Assembly: GCA_002749535.1 (NCBI GenBank)
Contig: MZZL01000383.1
Location: forward strand, 124,001-188,000
Length of the DNA stretch: 64,000 bases
Direction: 5' to 3'
Source of the DNA: Apophysomyces variabilis
Taxonomy: Eukaryota; Mucoromycota; Mucoromycetes; Mucorales; Mucoraceae
How positions within the stretch are numbered: position 1 is the stretch's first letter; each line of letters opens with the position of its first letter. A program made the translations under genes and the position numbers. Positions 10,146-19,564 of this stretch are shown piece by piece. The notes under the pieces were generated by a model that saw nothing but the letters and a program-made list of their open reading frames with translations, was not told where the DNA came from and ran no database searches.

Positions 10146-11929
10146 CTAATTCACTTGGATGGAACCAGCTGACCGAATATGAGGGCTTACATCGGCCTTT
10201 TTAGCGCGGCTTTCATTAATCCACACCTTAATTTGTTGTAATAATCTTCGGTGTTGTTCTGCTGTGGCGGCTGTGGATTCGGATGCTGGATACAGAGTAA
10301 CTGATTTGGAACTTCCTTCTACCTTGACAGCCTTTTCCTCCGTCTTCTCAATATGTAGATCGGACAGATCGCTTACAAGAAGATCCATCACATCCTTGTT
10401 CACACCTGTCTTTGCCTGTTCCACCTTTGTTTCCGATGGTTCCTCAGATGTCTTGGCTTCATTAGTACGCAACTCATTCACACTTGCAAAGACATTGGAT
10501 AATGTCGAGATATTCTTTTTATCTTCATAAGAGGTTGCTGCCTTGACCGGTTTGAAGGACTCAGTCTCTTGCTTGTCAACCTGACCTCCCTTCGGGTTAG
10601 CCACTTGCTTAGGTCTACTATCGTCTTTGGCACTGGTGAAATTGAGTGACGTCTGCACATCAGGCATGAAGTAGTGAGAAGCCACCATGTCAGGCACTGG
10701 AGTGTAATGCTGACGCTGACCAGTGGTGGCAATGTAAGGCGTGTATCCATCCATCTGACAACACTGTGTTGAATCGTAGTTGTACGAATCTGCATTGTTC
10801 GGAATTGGGTATGATCGCACGTACATGCTTTGTTCAGGCGATGGGTGGTACATGTCACCGCTTAGATCAACCATTGCAGTGGTAGGTTGCACGTAATCGT
10901 ACTGCATATTGGGTAAACTAGGCTGCGTTGCTGATGGCACATAAGACCCTGTCACCGATTGGCATCCTGCAACCATACTGTCTGATAATTGCGATAACCA
11001 GAGATTCATATCTGCCAACTGTTGATCATTGATTTCAAAATCCATATCAGTCGGTGTTAATGCACCCGCATCCAACAAGGACTGCACACGATTTAAACGT
11101 TGTGCCATATCTTTTTATGTAAAATTCAGCCATTTGTGGAAATGATAGCAGATAATGGAACATATTATTACCTGTGTTGTATTGGGGTTTCATGCCCAGA
11201 TCGGCAGGGAAGATCAGATCGAGTATATCGGTTGTGGTGTTATAATCTGACACAAGGAATGGTTGCTGTGGCTGCTGATAGGGCTGGGTGAATGCAGTCG
11301 GTTCCACAAAATGGTCAGACATGTCCGTGGATGGGGAGCGGTTGTTGAAGATTCGGTTGTCTGGCGACAGCTCTACATCGCAGCTAGGTTAGGGTTTACC
11401 TTTTTCCTCCTCTTTTTTTTATCTGTCATACCGTCTGAATAAGTGCTCTGTGGCGGGGAAATAGGTGCTTGCAACGAGTTGCCAAACGCCGACGTAGAAA
11501 AATCCTGCCTTGGGGGTGTTACTGTGCCTGGGGCTCGTTGACCGCCACGTAACGCATGGATATGATCCTCGTTGTGAATCTTTTCGTGTTTTTTTAGGTC
11601 TTGAGGCCTTTTAAAGGCTTTATTGCAACTCTATGTGACGCAATGGATCATTAGCCGGTAGTCTTTTGGTTTCGTTTTGCAACACTTACGTAGCATCGGT
11701 GAGGTTTGAGAGGAACATGTACACGAAGATGACTCGTAATGTGATCTCGCTTTACAACAGTGACATCGCATTTGTCCCAATGACAAGTTAAGCACAGGTT
11801 TCCGGTTGATTTTCGACCAACATGTTCGTTTGTCAAGTGGTTATAAAGTTGTTCGGGGTCATAGTAGGATTGTTGACAATCGGTCCAGCGACAGACAAAG
11901 ACTTCCTCAGCATCAATAAATGAATCCAT
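10146..11929 (-). CDS. pacC: PacC/Rim101-type pH-response C2H2 transcription factor
   Basis: Four exons (11929-11690, 11630-11432, 11372-11172, 11110-10146) join in phase to 534 residues. Three zinc fingers at residues about 13-110 carry the diagnostic PacC/Rim101 blocks: [29 protein letters not shown], then [19 protein letters not shown], then [18 protein letters not shown]. In known fungi this factor is proteolytically activated at alkaline pH and binds GCCARG. The rest is low-complexity, rich in Gln, Ser, Thr and Tyr, with a charged C-terminal third ([14 protein letters not shown]). I do not recognise the conserved processing-site block of Aspergillus PacC. Two GCCAAG hexamers lie just upstream of the start, suggesting autoregulation. 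The family is secure; processing in this lineage is not shown. Confidence 0.93.
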
Positions 11930-13589
11930 TATAGTGTGAAAGATAAAGGGTAGGTGCAAAGGGAAAAGAAGCAATAAAGAGAGAAGAAAGCGAAGGGTTG
12001 AGGGAACGCCAAGGCAAAAGGCGAATTTCGGTTAAATAGGAGAGAAGAGTCAGAGTCTTGGCATGCGATATTTCGGGATCGACTTCTTTTTTTGCCACAC
12101 AATATGGAACATAAATACGAGATAGCTTCAAACCCCTTCCTTCAGAGTATATGGTGTATACATTGAATAATACTCTATCTTTATTTGAACTGCTTCAAGT
12201 AAAACCGATTGGCTGGAAAAGGCAAAAGCTGTTTGTCAAGTTTATAACTAGAATATGACTTTTCAGTCAATGCGGAATGGAAAAAATAAGACGATTAAAC
12301 CATCCACATTGCCATCTCCAGGTTGAAAGCCTGCGACATGTGAACCTTAGCCAATGCTCTATCATTTCATCTATGATAGGAATAGCATTTTTACCAATCT
12401 GCGTAGAAGGAAATATCGAACCCATGGTTTTCTTCTCGTTTTCAAAATGGTCCTTGGCCAACCAAACAAACCCCCGGTTACCGATCGTTACCAGGACAAC
12501 CACTTTTCTTTGATTAATACTAAACCTGAAATGAGAGGGCGGTCAATCAAGGAAGGGATTGCATGCGGTAGGTTATGGTTACAAGCGCAGAACCTTTTTT
12601 TGTGCTTAATATCTTGCAGGTTCCAGAATTTTGTCACCATTAGCATACAGCGCAAAACGAAAAATTGGGATACATTTTCATATGTAACCTTTGTGAACAC
12701 ATGCAACAGTGAACAGTCAAGGTGATTTGGATCGGAAAAGACCTTTAGTATATAGCTGACAAAAGATTATGCCCACAGAACATAATGATTTGATTTGACT
12801 GTAAATGGATTCTTTGATGAAGTAATATTTGCTTTTTAGATGTTGTATATCTCCTGTACTTATCTTGCCTTGTCTTCTTGAATCTTTGGTCAACCAACTC
12901 TAATTCATCGGGATTTCATCCAGGTTTGGACTGCCCAACTCCAACTTGACAAAACCAGACTGCAACAGTTCTCCCTTGTATCCAGTTGGCTTTACCCTCC
13001 GCAAGCGTGAAACCCAAGCGCTGATCCAAGGTCCAATAAGAGGGACATAGTTTGGTTCAAAGCTGTTACTATCATTCGCCCTCTCCAACTATCTGCGCAT
13101 TTGGCCCTTACGAGAGCGTCGACATGAGAAAACAGGTATATCACACGTTCTTTTCAGAGACAAAACGCAACATGCGTGCGGTAAACAATGGCGACAATAG
13201 ACACCATCCGATCATTGGACAGTGTCCATAGTTTGGGAAAGTAACTGAATGCCTTTCGAACGGGAATTTTTTCAATACCAACAGTCCTATAAATTACGCA
13301 CACCGAATCCCATCCGACAACGAACCGGAGTTTGGAGGAGCTCGTATCACATGCGATGGGTTTCTTTCCTGCCTTTTACGATCATTAACTCTTTTATCAC
13401 TGGCCAATCAGCGTTCCCATCTCCACCAAGTCAGAACTGGTAAGTCACCACTGGTTCACATTGATTTTGACGTATTTCATCTCATCCAACCCATAAATCT
13501 TAGGGTTATTTCTTCTTCCCTCTGGTTCTTTTTTATTTCCACTAGATAACTTCTCTTTCCCCCTCTCTCTTCTCTTTCTTCTTCCAACC
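11930..13589. other. Divergent intergenic region between pacC and ILV3
   Basis: It contains the pacC leader with GCCAAG sites. The minus-strand frame 13088-12900 reads like real protein (VPLIGPWISAWVSRLRRVKP) but I recognise no family and see no exon partners. A pyrimidine-rich stretch at 13500-13585 directly precedes the ILV3 start and is probably its promoter or leader. Confidence 0.4.
12008..12062 (-). promoter_or_regulatory. Putative PacC-binding hexamers upstream of pacC
   Basis: GCCAAG at 12008-12013 and its reverse complement CTTGGC at 12057-12062 lie 79 and 128 bp before the pacC ATG. A further CTTGGC is at 12453-12458. GCCARG is the established PacC/Rim101 target. Confidence 0.45.
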
Positions 13590-15856
13590 ATGGCTTCCAG
13601 AATGCTTTCAAGAGCAAAACCCTTCGTTTCACACGTTTCGTACGTCTTTCCACGTTAGCAACTGACCAAGCACATTCAATTAACAAATTAAGCTTTTACA
13701 TAGTCGCGCGCACAAAGGATCCGCTGCTAGTCTAAGATACTATGCCTCGGACAACCAGCAAAGGTTGAACAAATACAGTGCCACAATCACCCAACCAAAG
13801 AGTCAAGGCGCTTCGCAAGCAATGTGTAAGTTACTTTGCGCGATAGATGATCAATGAAACATGTTTTAAACGCGATCATAACAGTGTACGCCACCGGGTT
13901 GACCGAGGAAGATATGAATAAAGCCCAAGTGGGAATCTCCAGCATGTAAGTCGGGATGAGTCACAATCGGACAGTGGATTGATCCTCCGCGACTCGCCGC
14001 TAGTTGGTATGAAGGCAACCCTTGCAATATGCACCTGTTAGGTTTGGCTGGCAAGGTGAAAGAAGGTGTCCAGCAAGCCGGTCTCATCGGTTATCGATTT
14101 AATACCATTGGTGTCAGTGATGGTATTTCCATGGGAACGCGCGGTATGAGTTACTCGCTTCAATCACGAGATTTGATTGCCGACAGTATTGAAACGGTAA
14201 ATATTTGGATTGTACCTCTCACGAAAGGGCTAATATAAGATCTATAGGTAATGAACGGCCAATGGTACGACGCGAACATTTCTATTCCTGGTTGTGACAA
14301 GAACATGCCTGGCTGTTTGATGGCCATGGGCCGCGTGAACCGTCCCTCTTTGATGGTGTACGGCGGAACGATCCAGCCTGGTAAGAGTTGTGGTGGTGAT
14401 ACCCTTGATATCGTCTCTGCTTTCCAAGCCTATGGTGAATACGTGTCTGGCGCCATCGACGAGCAAAGACGCTTTGACATTATTCGTCACGCCTGCCCAG
14501 GCCCCGGCGCCTGCGGTGGCATGTATACTGCCAATACTAGTAAGTCTTTCTTAGATGACAAATGGCCGAGACAAAGCATTAGATTAACCTGGATTTTCTG
14601 ATAGTGGCTTCTGCCGCTGAGGCCATGGGCATGACATTACCCTTCAGTTCGTCCACCCCTGCCGCCTACCCTGAGAAGCTTCAAGAATGTTTGGATGCAG
14701 GCATGGCCATCCGAACACTGCTGGAAAAGGATATCAAACCACGCGATATTATGACTCGGGAAGCTTTCGAGAATGCCATGGTGTTGACAATGGTGCTCGG
14801 TGGTTCCACCAACGTGGTGCTGCATTTGATCGCTATTGCTCGTAGTGTTGGTGTCAAATTGACTCTGGATGACTTCCAAGCCGTCAGCGACCGAACACCT
14901 CTGCTGGCCGATTTGAAACCCAGGTACGATTCCTGATATAAAAAAAATGCATGGATTTGTAATAAGCTGTATTATAGTGGCAAGTATGTCATGGAGGATC
15001 TTCATGGTGCTGGAGGTATCCCAGCTATTCTGAAGTACTTGCTCGAAAACAAGATGATCCACGGTGATGTTTTGACCGTCACTGGTAAAACTTTGGAAGA
15101 GAACTTGCATTCGGTTGCTGGTCTTCCTCATGGCCAGGACATCATTCGTCCTTTGTCGAATCCCATCAAAGCTACTGGTCACTTGCAAATCCTGCGCGGT
15201 AACCTGGCTCCAGAGGGCTCGGTGGCCAAGATCACTGGTAAAGAAGGTTTACGCTTTACAGGAAAGGCCCGTGTGTTTGACGGCGAGGAAAACTTCATTA
15301 CTGCTTTGGAAAACAATGAATTTAAAAAGGGAGAAAAGACTGTCGTTGTAATTCGCAATGAAGGTCCCAAGGGTGGTCCTGGTATGCGAGAAATGTGTAA
15401 GTACTGGTGACATGTCCTACACAGAAAATTGGAGTCTGATCAACAGTAATATTTGAATAGTGAAACCATCCTCTGCTATTATGGGTGCTGGATTGGGTAA
15501 AGATGTTGCTCTGCTGACAGATGGTCGCTTCTCCGGAGGATCTCATGTAAGTCCTTCTTGGCATTTTCGCACCTTTGCAAACATAGCCGACTGACAGCAA
15601 ACTGTAGGGTTTCATTATTGGCCACGTCTGTCCTGAAGCCCAAGTGGGTGGTCCCATTGGCCTGTTAAGAGATGGTGACACAATCACAATTGATGCTGAA
15701 AGCCGTGAATTGAACGTTGATCTATCTGATGAAGAATTGGCAAAGCGAAAGGCTGAATTCAGACCACCCTCTCCCAAGCATACAAAGGGTGTTCTGGCGA
15801 GATATGTAATGACTGTGAAGAGCGCAAGCGAGGGTGCTGTCACCGATGAACTGTAA
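13590..15856 (+). CDS. ILV3: Dihydroxy-acid dehydratase, mitochondrial
   Basis: Nine exons (13590-13639, 13704-13825, 13885-13945, 14004-14196, 14248-14539, 14605-14923, 14978-15396, 15461-15546, 15608-15856) give 596 residues in continuous phase. The enzyme converts 2,3-dihydroxy-isovalerate and 2,3-dihydroxy-3-methylvalerate to the 2-keto acids of valine and isoleucine synthesis, using an Fe-S cluster and Mg. Visible are a basic, Ser-rich presequence ([20 protein letters not shown]) for mitochondrial import, [15 protein letters not shown], the cluster-ligand motifs GCDKNMPGC and [30 protein letters not shown] and the C-terminal [14 protein letters not shown]. Length and motif order are normal, with no disruption. 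Start is the only ATG giving a presequence. Confidence 0.97.
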
Positions 15857-16197
15857 AATACTTTAGCATTATCCTTCTTTCTCTCGATTCCACTGTACAG
15901 AACAACTTGAACTTCAATAATGCTTAATGCAATTAAAAAAAAAGCGTACCATAACTGGCATTGATATTGCCTTTGACATCAGTTCCCTTTTCTAAAGACA
16001 AGCCGGATTGATAACGTATACATTATTGTCATATCCCGCTTATTTGTGCCTTTTCCGAGCTCCCTTTCTTTCAATTGGAATTTCTGCACTGGTCTTATTA
16101 TCGGTCAAATGCAAAGCTGCCAATATACTTTGATTCAAATGGCTCAGATAGGCAAAGTCTTCCATGATTTAGTCTACAAGGTCACCAACTGAAGCTA
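15857..16197. other. ILV3 3' flank and decayed 5' end of a transposon
   Basis: A short frame from ATG 16140 (MAQIGKVFHDLVYKVTN, then a stop) runs toward the transposase relic at 16198 and may be its degraded N-terminus. No terminal inverted repeat was identified by eye. Confidence 0.35.
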
Positions 16198-17138
16198 TTG
16201 CTACAAAAACGTTTTTCTATCCTTCAGAGGAAGCTCCGTACTAGATACTATGGTAAGCTGATTGAAGCCCACTCGCAGTTTCTTGTAGATTACATTGATA
16301 AAAGTCCGATTTGTGTTTTGGCTGATATAAAGAAAAGGCTTTGTGAAGCATTTGAAAACTTAACAATCTCAGAATCAGCATTGCATAGACAGTTAGTTAA
16401 TAAATGCCATATAAAAAGTTGGAAAAGCTTCCTGCAGCAAGGAATTCTGATCGAGTGATAGCTTTGCGAAAGGAGAAAGTTGAAGAGTGGGAAAAGATGC
16501 AGGACTTGGATTTCACCAAGAACTGCGTCTTTATCGATGAAGCCGGTGTCAACTTGCATACTCAAAGGAATTTGGGTCGCTCTTTGAAGGGAACACCAGC
16601 AAAAGGCACTGTACCAACTGGAAAGGGAGTAACGATTACTATATTAGGCGCCATATCTGAGGCTGGAGTGATAGGCATTTCTTTGAGAAAGCCTCAGGCT
16701 GCATCTGTGTCCAAAAAGAGAAAGCTTCATGAAAAAGAAGCAAAGGCAATTCATGGTCGGGTCGGTACATGAACGGGACACTTTCTGTCTTATATATCAA
16801 ACGTGATGGACGTGCTGGATAAGCATGATATGAATGGCCATTATATTGTGATGGACAATGCTCCAATACATACACCAGCGACTGTTCGCAATCAGATTGA
16901 GCACAGAGGCTACAAATGCTTGTATTTGCCGCCTTATTCTCCGTTTTTAAATCCTATTGAAGAGTTCTGGTCAAAGGTGAAAGCAGGTATTAGAAGAAAT
17001 GCACTAAGGGCAGATGATCGTCTTACAGACCGTATCTGTGATTCAGTAAATAAAGTAACCAGATCAGATTGCCAAGCCTGGATTAGGCATGCAACTTCTT
17101 TCTTTTCTAGGTGTGAAAATGAAGAAAGAAACCTCTGA
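16198..17138 (+). pseudogene. Broken Tc1/IS630-type DDE transposase
   Basis: Three frames together give a transposase of the Tc1-mariner/IS630 group, which moves DNA by cut and paste at TA sites. The first block (16198-16458) includes SQFLVDYIDKSPICVLADIK and ESALHRQLVNKC. It continues in another frame (16404-16772) with CVFIDEAGVNLHTQRN (first catalytic Asp), RSLKGTPAKGTVPTGKG and ITILGAISEAG. An in-frame TGA at 16770-16772 is followed by HYIVMDNAPIHTPATVRNQI (second Asp) and LPPYSPFLNPIEEFWSKVK (catalytic Glu). The frameshift near 16410-16440 and the stop make it inactive. The N-terminal helix-turn-helix is missing or decayed, and no TIRs or TA duplication could be fixed. Conserved wording suggests fairly recent loss. 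Confidence 0.88.
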
Positions 17139-17304
17139 AGTAGAATTTACCAGAGGTTGAATCTACTCAAATTTTATAAAACCCAAACTACATTCACTGG
17201 CTGAATACAAAGGTGGATTTCATGCAGTCAGTCCACTTGATGCGGGATGCGGTCTACTTTTTCATTCCGCAGCCAATCAGATATCCTTATTCTAGGAATA
17301 CGGT

Positions 17305-18430
17305 ATGGGCGTTTTCTGTGCTGCACACTCTTCTCTTTTTCCCGTTTGCGATGATACCAACAATCACGAGAGAGCAAGCTCTTTGTATGCATACTGCGTA
17401 GAGTACGATGATATCAATGTGGACAAACTCAAAGCAAGAATCAAGAACATGGGCGATATACATGTCTGCTATGAGATTGATCCTTTGCACCCGATTCTTT
17501 TGCCCTTTGTTAAAATACATTCAAACCCTTACGTTTACAAAAAATACACTACAGAAAACGTTCTCTGTGAAGACATGCAAAAAAAAAAAAGAAGAAATCC
17601 GCCTTAGTAAAGTTTGAAGGACGTTGCTGTTATGGCTACTTATATTTTTTGGTTTTTTTGTTTATAGCCTTCGACTGCCATATTATACAATTTTTAAACG
17701 AAGTATTTTTACCAATGGGTCCGTTAAATGAGAAAGTATATTTGAAGAAGCAAGTTTCTGTCAAGGACATTTTTCAGTAGTTTGGAAGTACACTGAGAAA
17801 TTCGACGAGAAACTGCGGAATATCAACGTAAAACATTAAAAAGCGACAGCAATGAAAAAGCACGTTATCGATTGTTGTGGATTTTAAAACATGAGTTTAT
17901 GGGTAACATACAGACATTTCACGCCAGTATATTTTGTCTTATTGTTTAGACAATATTGCTGTATCTATTTGCGAACACTTGCCAAAACGTCAAATATTTA
18001 TTCGCGATTTGAAATCAAATGAATTGGCAGTTATAGGCTATGCAAGGAAGTCTTCCGGAAAGGAGAAAAATGATACAAGGATTCGATTATCACAGAAAAG
18101 GGTGCAAAGGTTATTTCAAACCTCGCTTATGGACAAAGTGTTTGTCTCCTTTAGCCCAAGAGCAAATGATCCTATCATTTCAAGGGATTCCATAGCAGAA
18201 GACGGTTGTACATTGCAAATGGAGGACGTGGAAGGAAATACACAAGGTAAATGTCGAGACAATCTTGTTTAGGATTATGTAGGCATTTTTTTTATTATAA
18301 CCGAATCATTCACGATCTTGGACCAGATATGGTCAATTTCATACGGACAGCAGAGAACATTTGTTTAGTAGCCATCGACTATGCTGGTCTTTCCACCGAT
18401 CCATCAGATGTTTCCGCCTTCGTCAAGTAA
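17305..18430 (+). pseudogene. Degenerate multi-exon gene with resolvase-like motif
   Basis: Protein-like segments follow one another in changing frames. 17305-17580 reads ARIKNMGDIHVCYEIDPLHP and LLPFVKIHSNPYVYKKYTTE, then hits a 12-A run (17579-17590) after which the frame shifts. About 17820-17915 reads AEYQRKTLKSDSNEKARYRL. 17934-18246 reads IFIRDLKSNELAVIGYARKS and RLFQTSLMDKVFVSFSPRAN. A last piece, 18300-18430, ends ICLVAIDYAGLSTDPSDVSA-FVK and a stop. VIGYARKS with a downstream LVAIDYAGLST recalls the beta-strands of serine-recombinase (resolvase) catalytic domains, but I see no clear catalytic Ser-Arg set. Either a pseudogene or an intron-rich gene with an assembly error at the A-run. 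Function unknown. Confidence 0.4.
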
Positions 18431-18537
18431 GTTAAGGAAGTTGGTAAGTTGTTAACTAATGACACCTATGGGAAACACAGTAGCATTAGAAAAATTGTGA
18501 TAGACCATTTTCCAAATCCTGTGAAGTACTATGATAG

Positions 18538-18760
18538 TAGGGCTTGAAATGGGCGGGCCTTAACCGGTGGCGTCATAGCTGGGCCAAGGTCTTAACCCGG
18601 AGCCCGGCACACTAGGCCTAACACACTAAGATGGGCCCCATTGATCCATAGGCCAAATCGGGCGCGCCATGTCGGGCAGGTCAATTTTATTCCTGGATCC
18701 CCGGCCCACTTTGGCCCTCCCGGTAGAAATCCGGTTGGCCGGGCCGAATCCCGAGCCCTA
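18538..18760. mobile_element. hAT-like MITE (223 bp, GC-rich)
   Basis: A GC-rich block stands out from AT-rich surroundings. It begins TAGGGCTTGAAAT and ends in the imperfect reverse complement (right end read inward: TAGGGCTCGGGAT; 10 of the first 13 match). It is flanked by TATGATAG (18530-18537) and TATTATAG (18761-18768), an 8-bp duplication with one mismatch. 8-bp duplications and ends fitting YARNG are hallmarks of hAT elements. No coding capacity, so non-autonomous. Confidence 0.75.
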
Positions 18761-18768
18761 TATTATAG

Positions 18769-19343
18769 AGCTGATACCATTTCAAATCCAGATTTGTTGA
18801 AAGATTTTGATTGTCGAAAAGCTTGTATAAAACGATCAATTGATGTTTAAGCTGTATATACACCGATAAAAAAAAGTGATTGCATACCTTGGTTCTTGAA
18901 TACTCTTTGCTTTGGGTTGGGAAAGGAATTTACTGGTAGGTAGGTAGACTATAGTTAAATGCGTGATTCCTGGGAGTTGCGTGAGGAGCAGTATAATGGT
19001 CATGGTCGCCGTGGGAGTATCAAGTATATCGTCTCGACAATTCTCTAGGTATACCTCCATCACCGTAGATAACCCCATCTTTCCCATTAAACAATCTATT
19101 AGTTATTCTCGTAAATTTCACTCACAGCCTTATTTATGCAACTGAAACATGAACTACAAATAAAGTTGTATTTTGTGTGGTCTGCCAAAAAAAACACAAT
19201 GCTGTGGGTGTAATGAGCTTGTTCTTCAAAAAGTAGAGTACATAATAACAAAAAAACGAGAAATAGCAATGGCAACTAGCTGCTTCTTGCTATTGAGGAC
19301 ATATACGTATGAAATTTGTATGGTTGAGTATTAATTGATTTAG
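18769..19343. other. Intergenic, AT-rich, no gene
   Basis: A minus-strand frame, 19087-18836, contains TIILLLTQLPGITHLTIVYL, reminiscent of a leucine-rich repeat, but it is isolated and too short to call. Confidence 0.35.
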
Positions 19344-19374
19344 AGGGTAACTACGCGCACAGAAATTACAGGTC
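19344..19374 (+). repeat. Left terminal inverted repeat of the MULE
   Basis: Begins AGGGTAACTACGCGCACAG; its inner 21 bp are exactly inverted at 23952-23972. Confidence 0.65.
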
Positions 19375-19564
19375 ACTTTAGTTGGCCAACTTCCATGTAA
19401 CGCAAAACTTTTGTACGCAATATCGCTAAACCAGTTATATTGTCTGTAAAACGTCCGAATCCATTGCTTCCAAAATAAAAGTCCAGAAGTTATACTATCG
19501 TTGTACGCTCACCTTTTTCTTTATAACATGGATTCAATTCTAGCTCAAAAGTACAATAATCGCG

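Noticed and set aside
12900..13088. Minus frame with LIGPWISAWVSRLRRVKP
   Set aside because: Protein-like but only 62 codons, without splice partners or a recognised family; kept as a note in the intergenic entry.
14637..15188. Minus-strand frame of 183 codons
   Set aside because: Antisense shadow of ILV3 exons with clear dehydratase motifs on the plus strand.
15322..15843. Minus-strand frame of 173 codons
   Set aside because: Antisense to the 3' exons of ILV3.
17579..17590. A-run frame change as programmed frameshifting
   Set aside because: The surrounding gene has other breaks, so decay or homopolymer sequencing error is simpler.
18836..19087. Possible F-box/LRR gene on the minus strand
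   Set aside because: One short LRR-like stretch only, with no further repeats or exons nearby.
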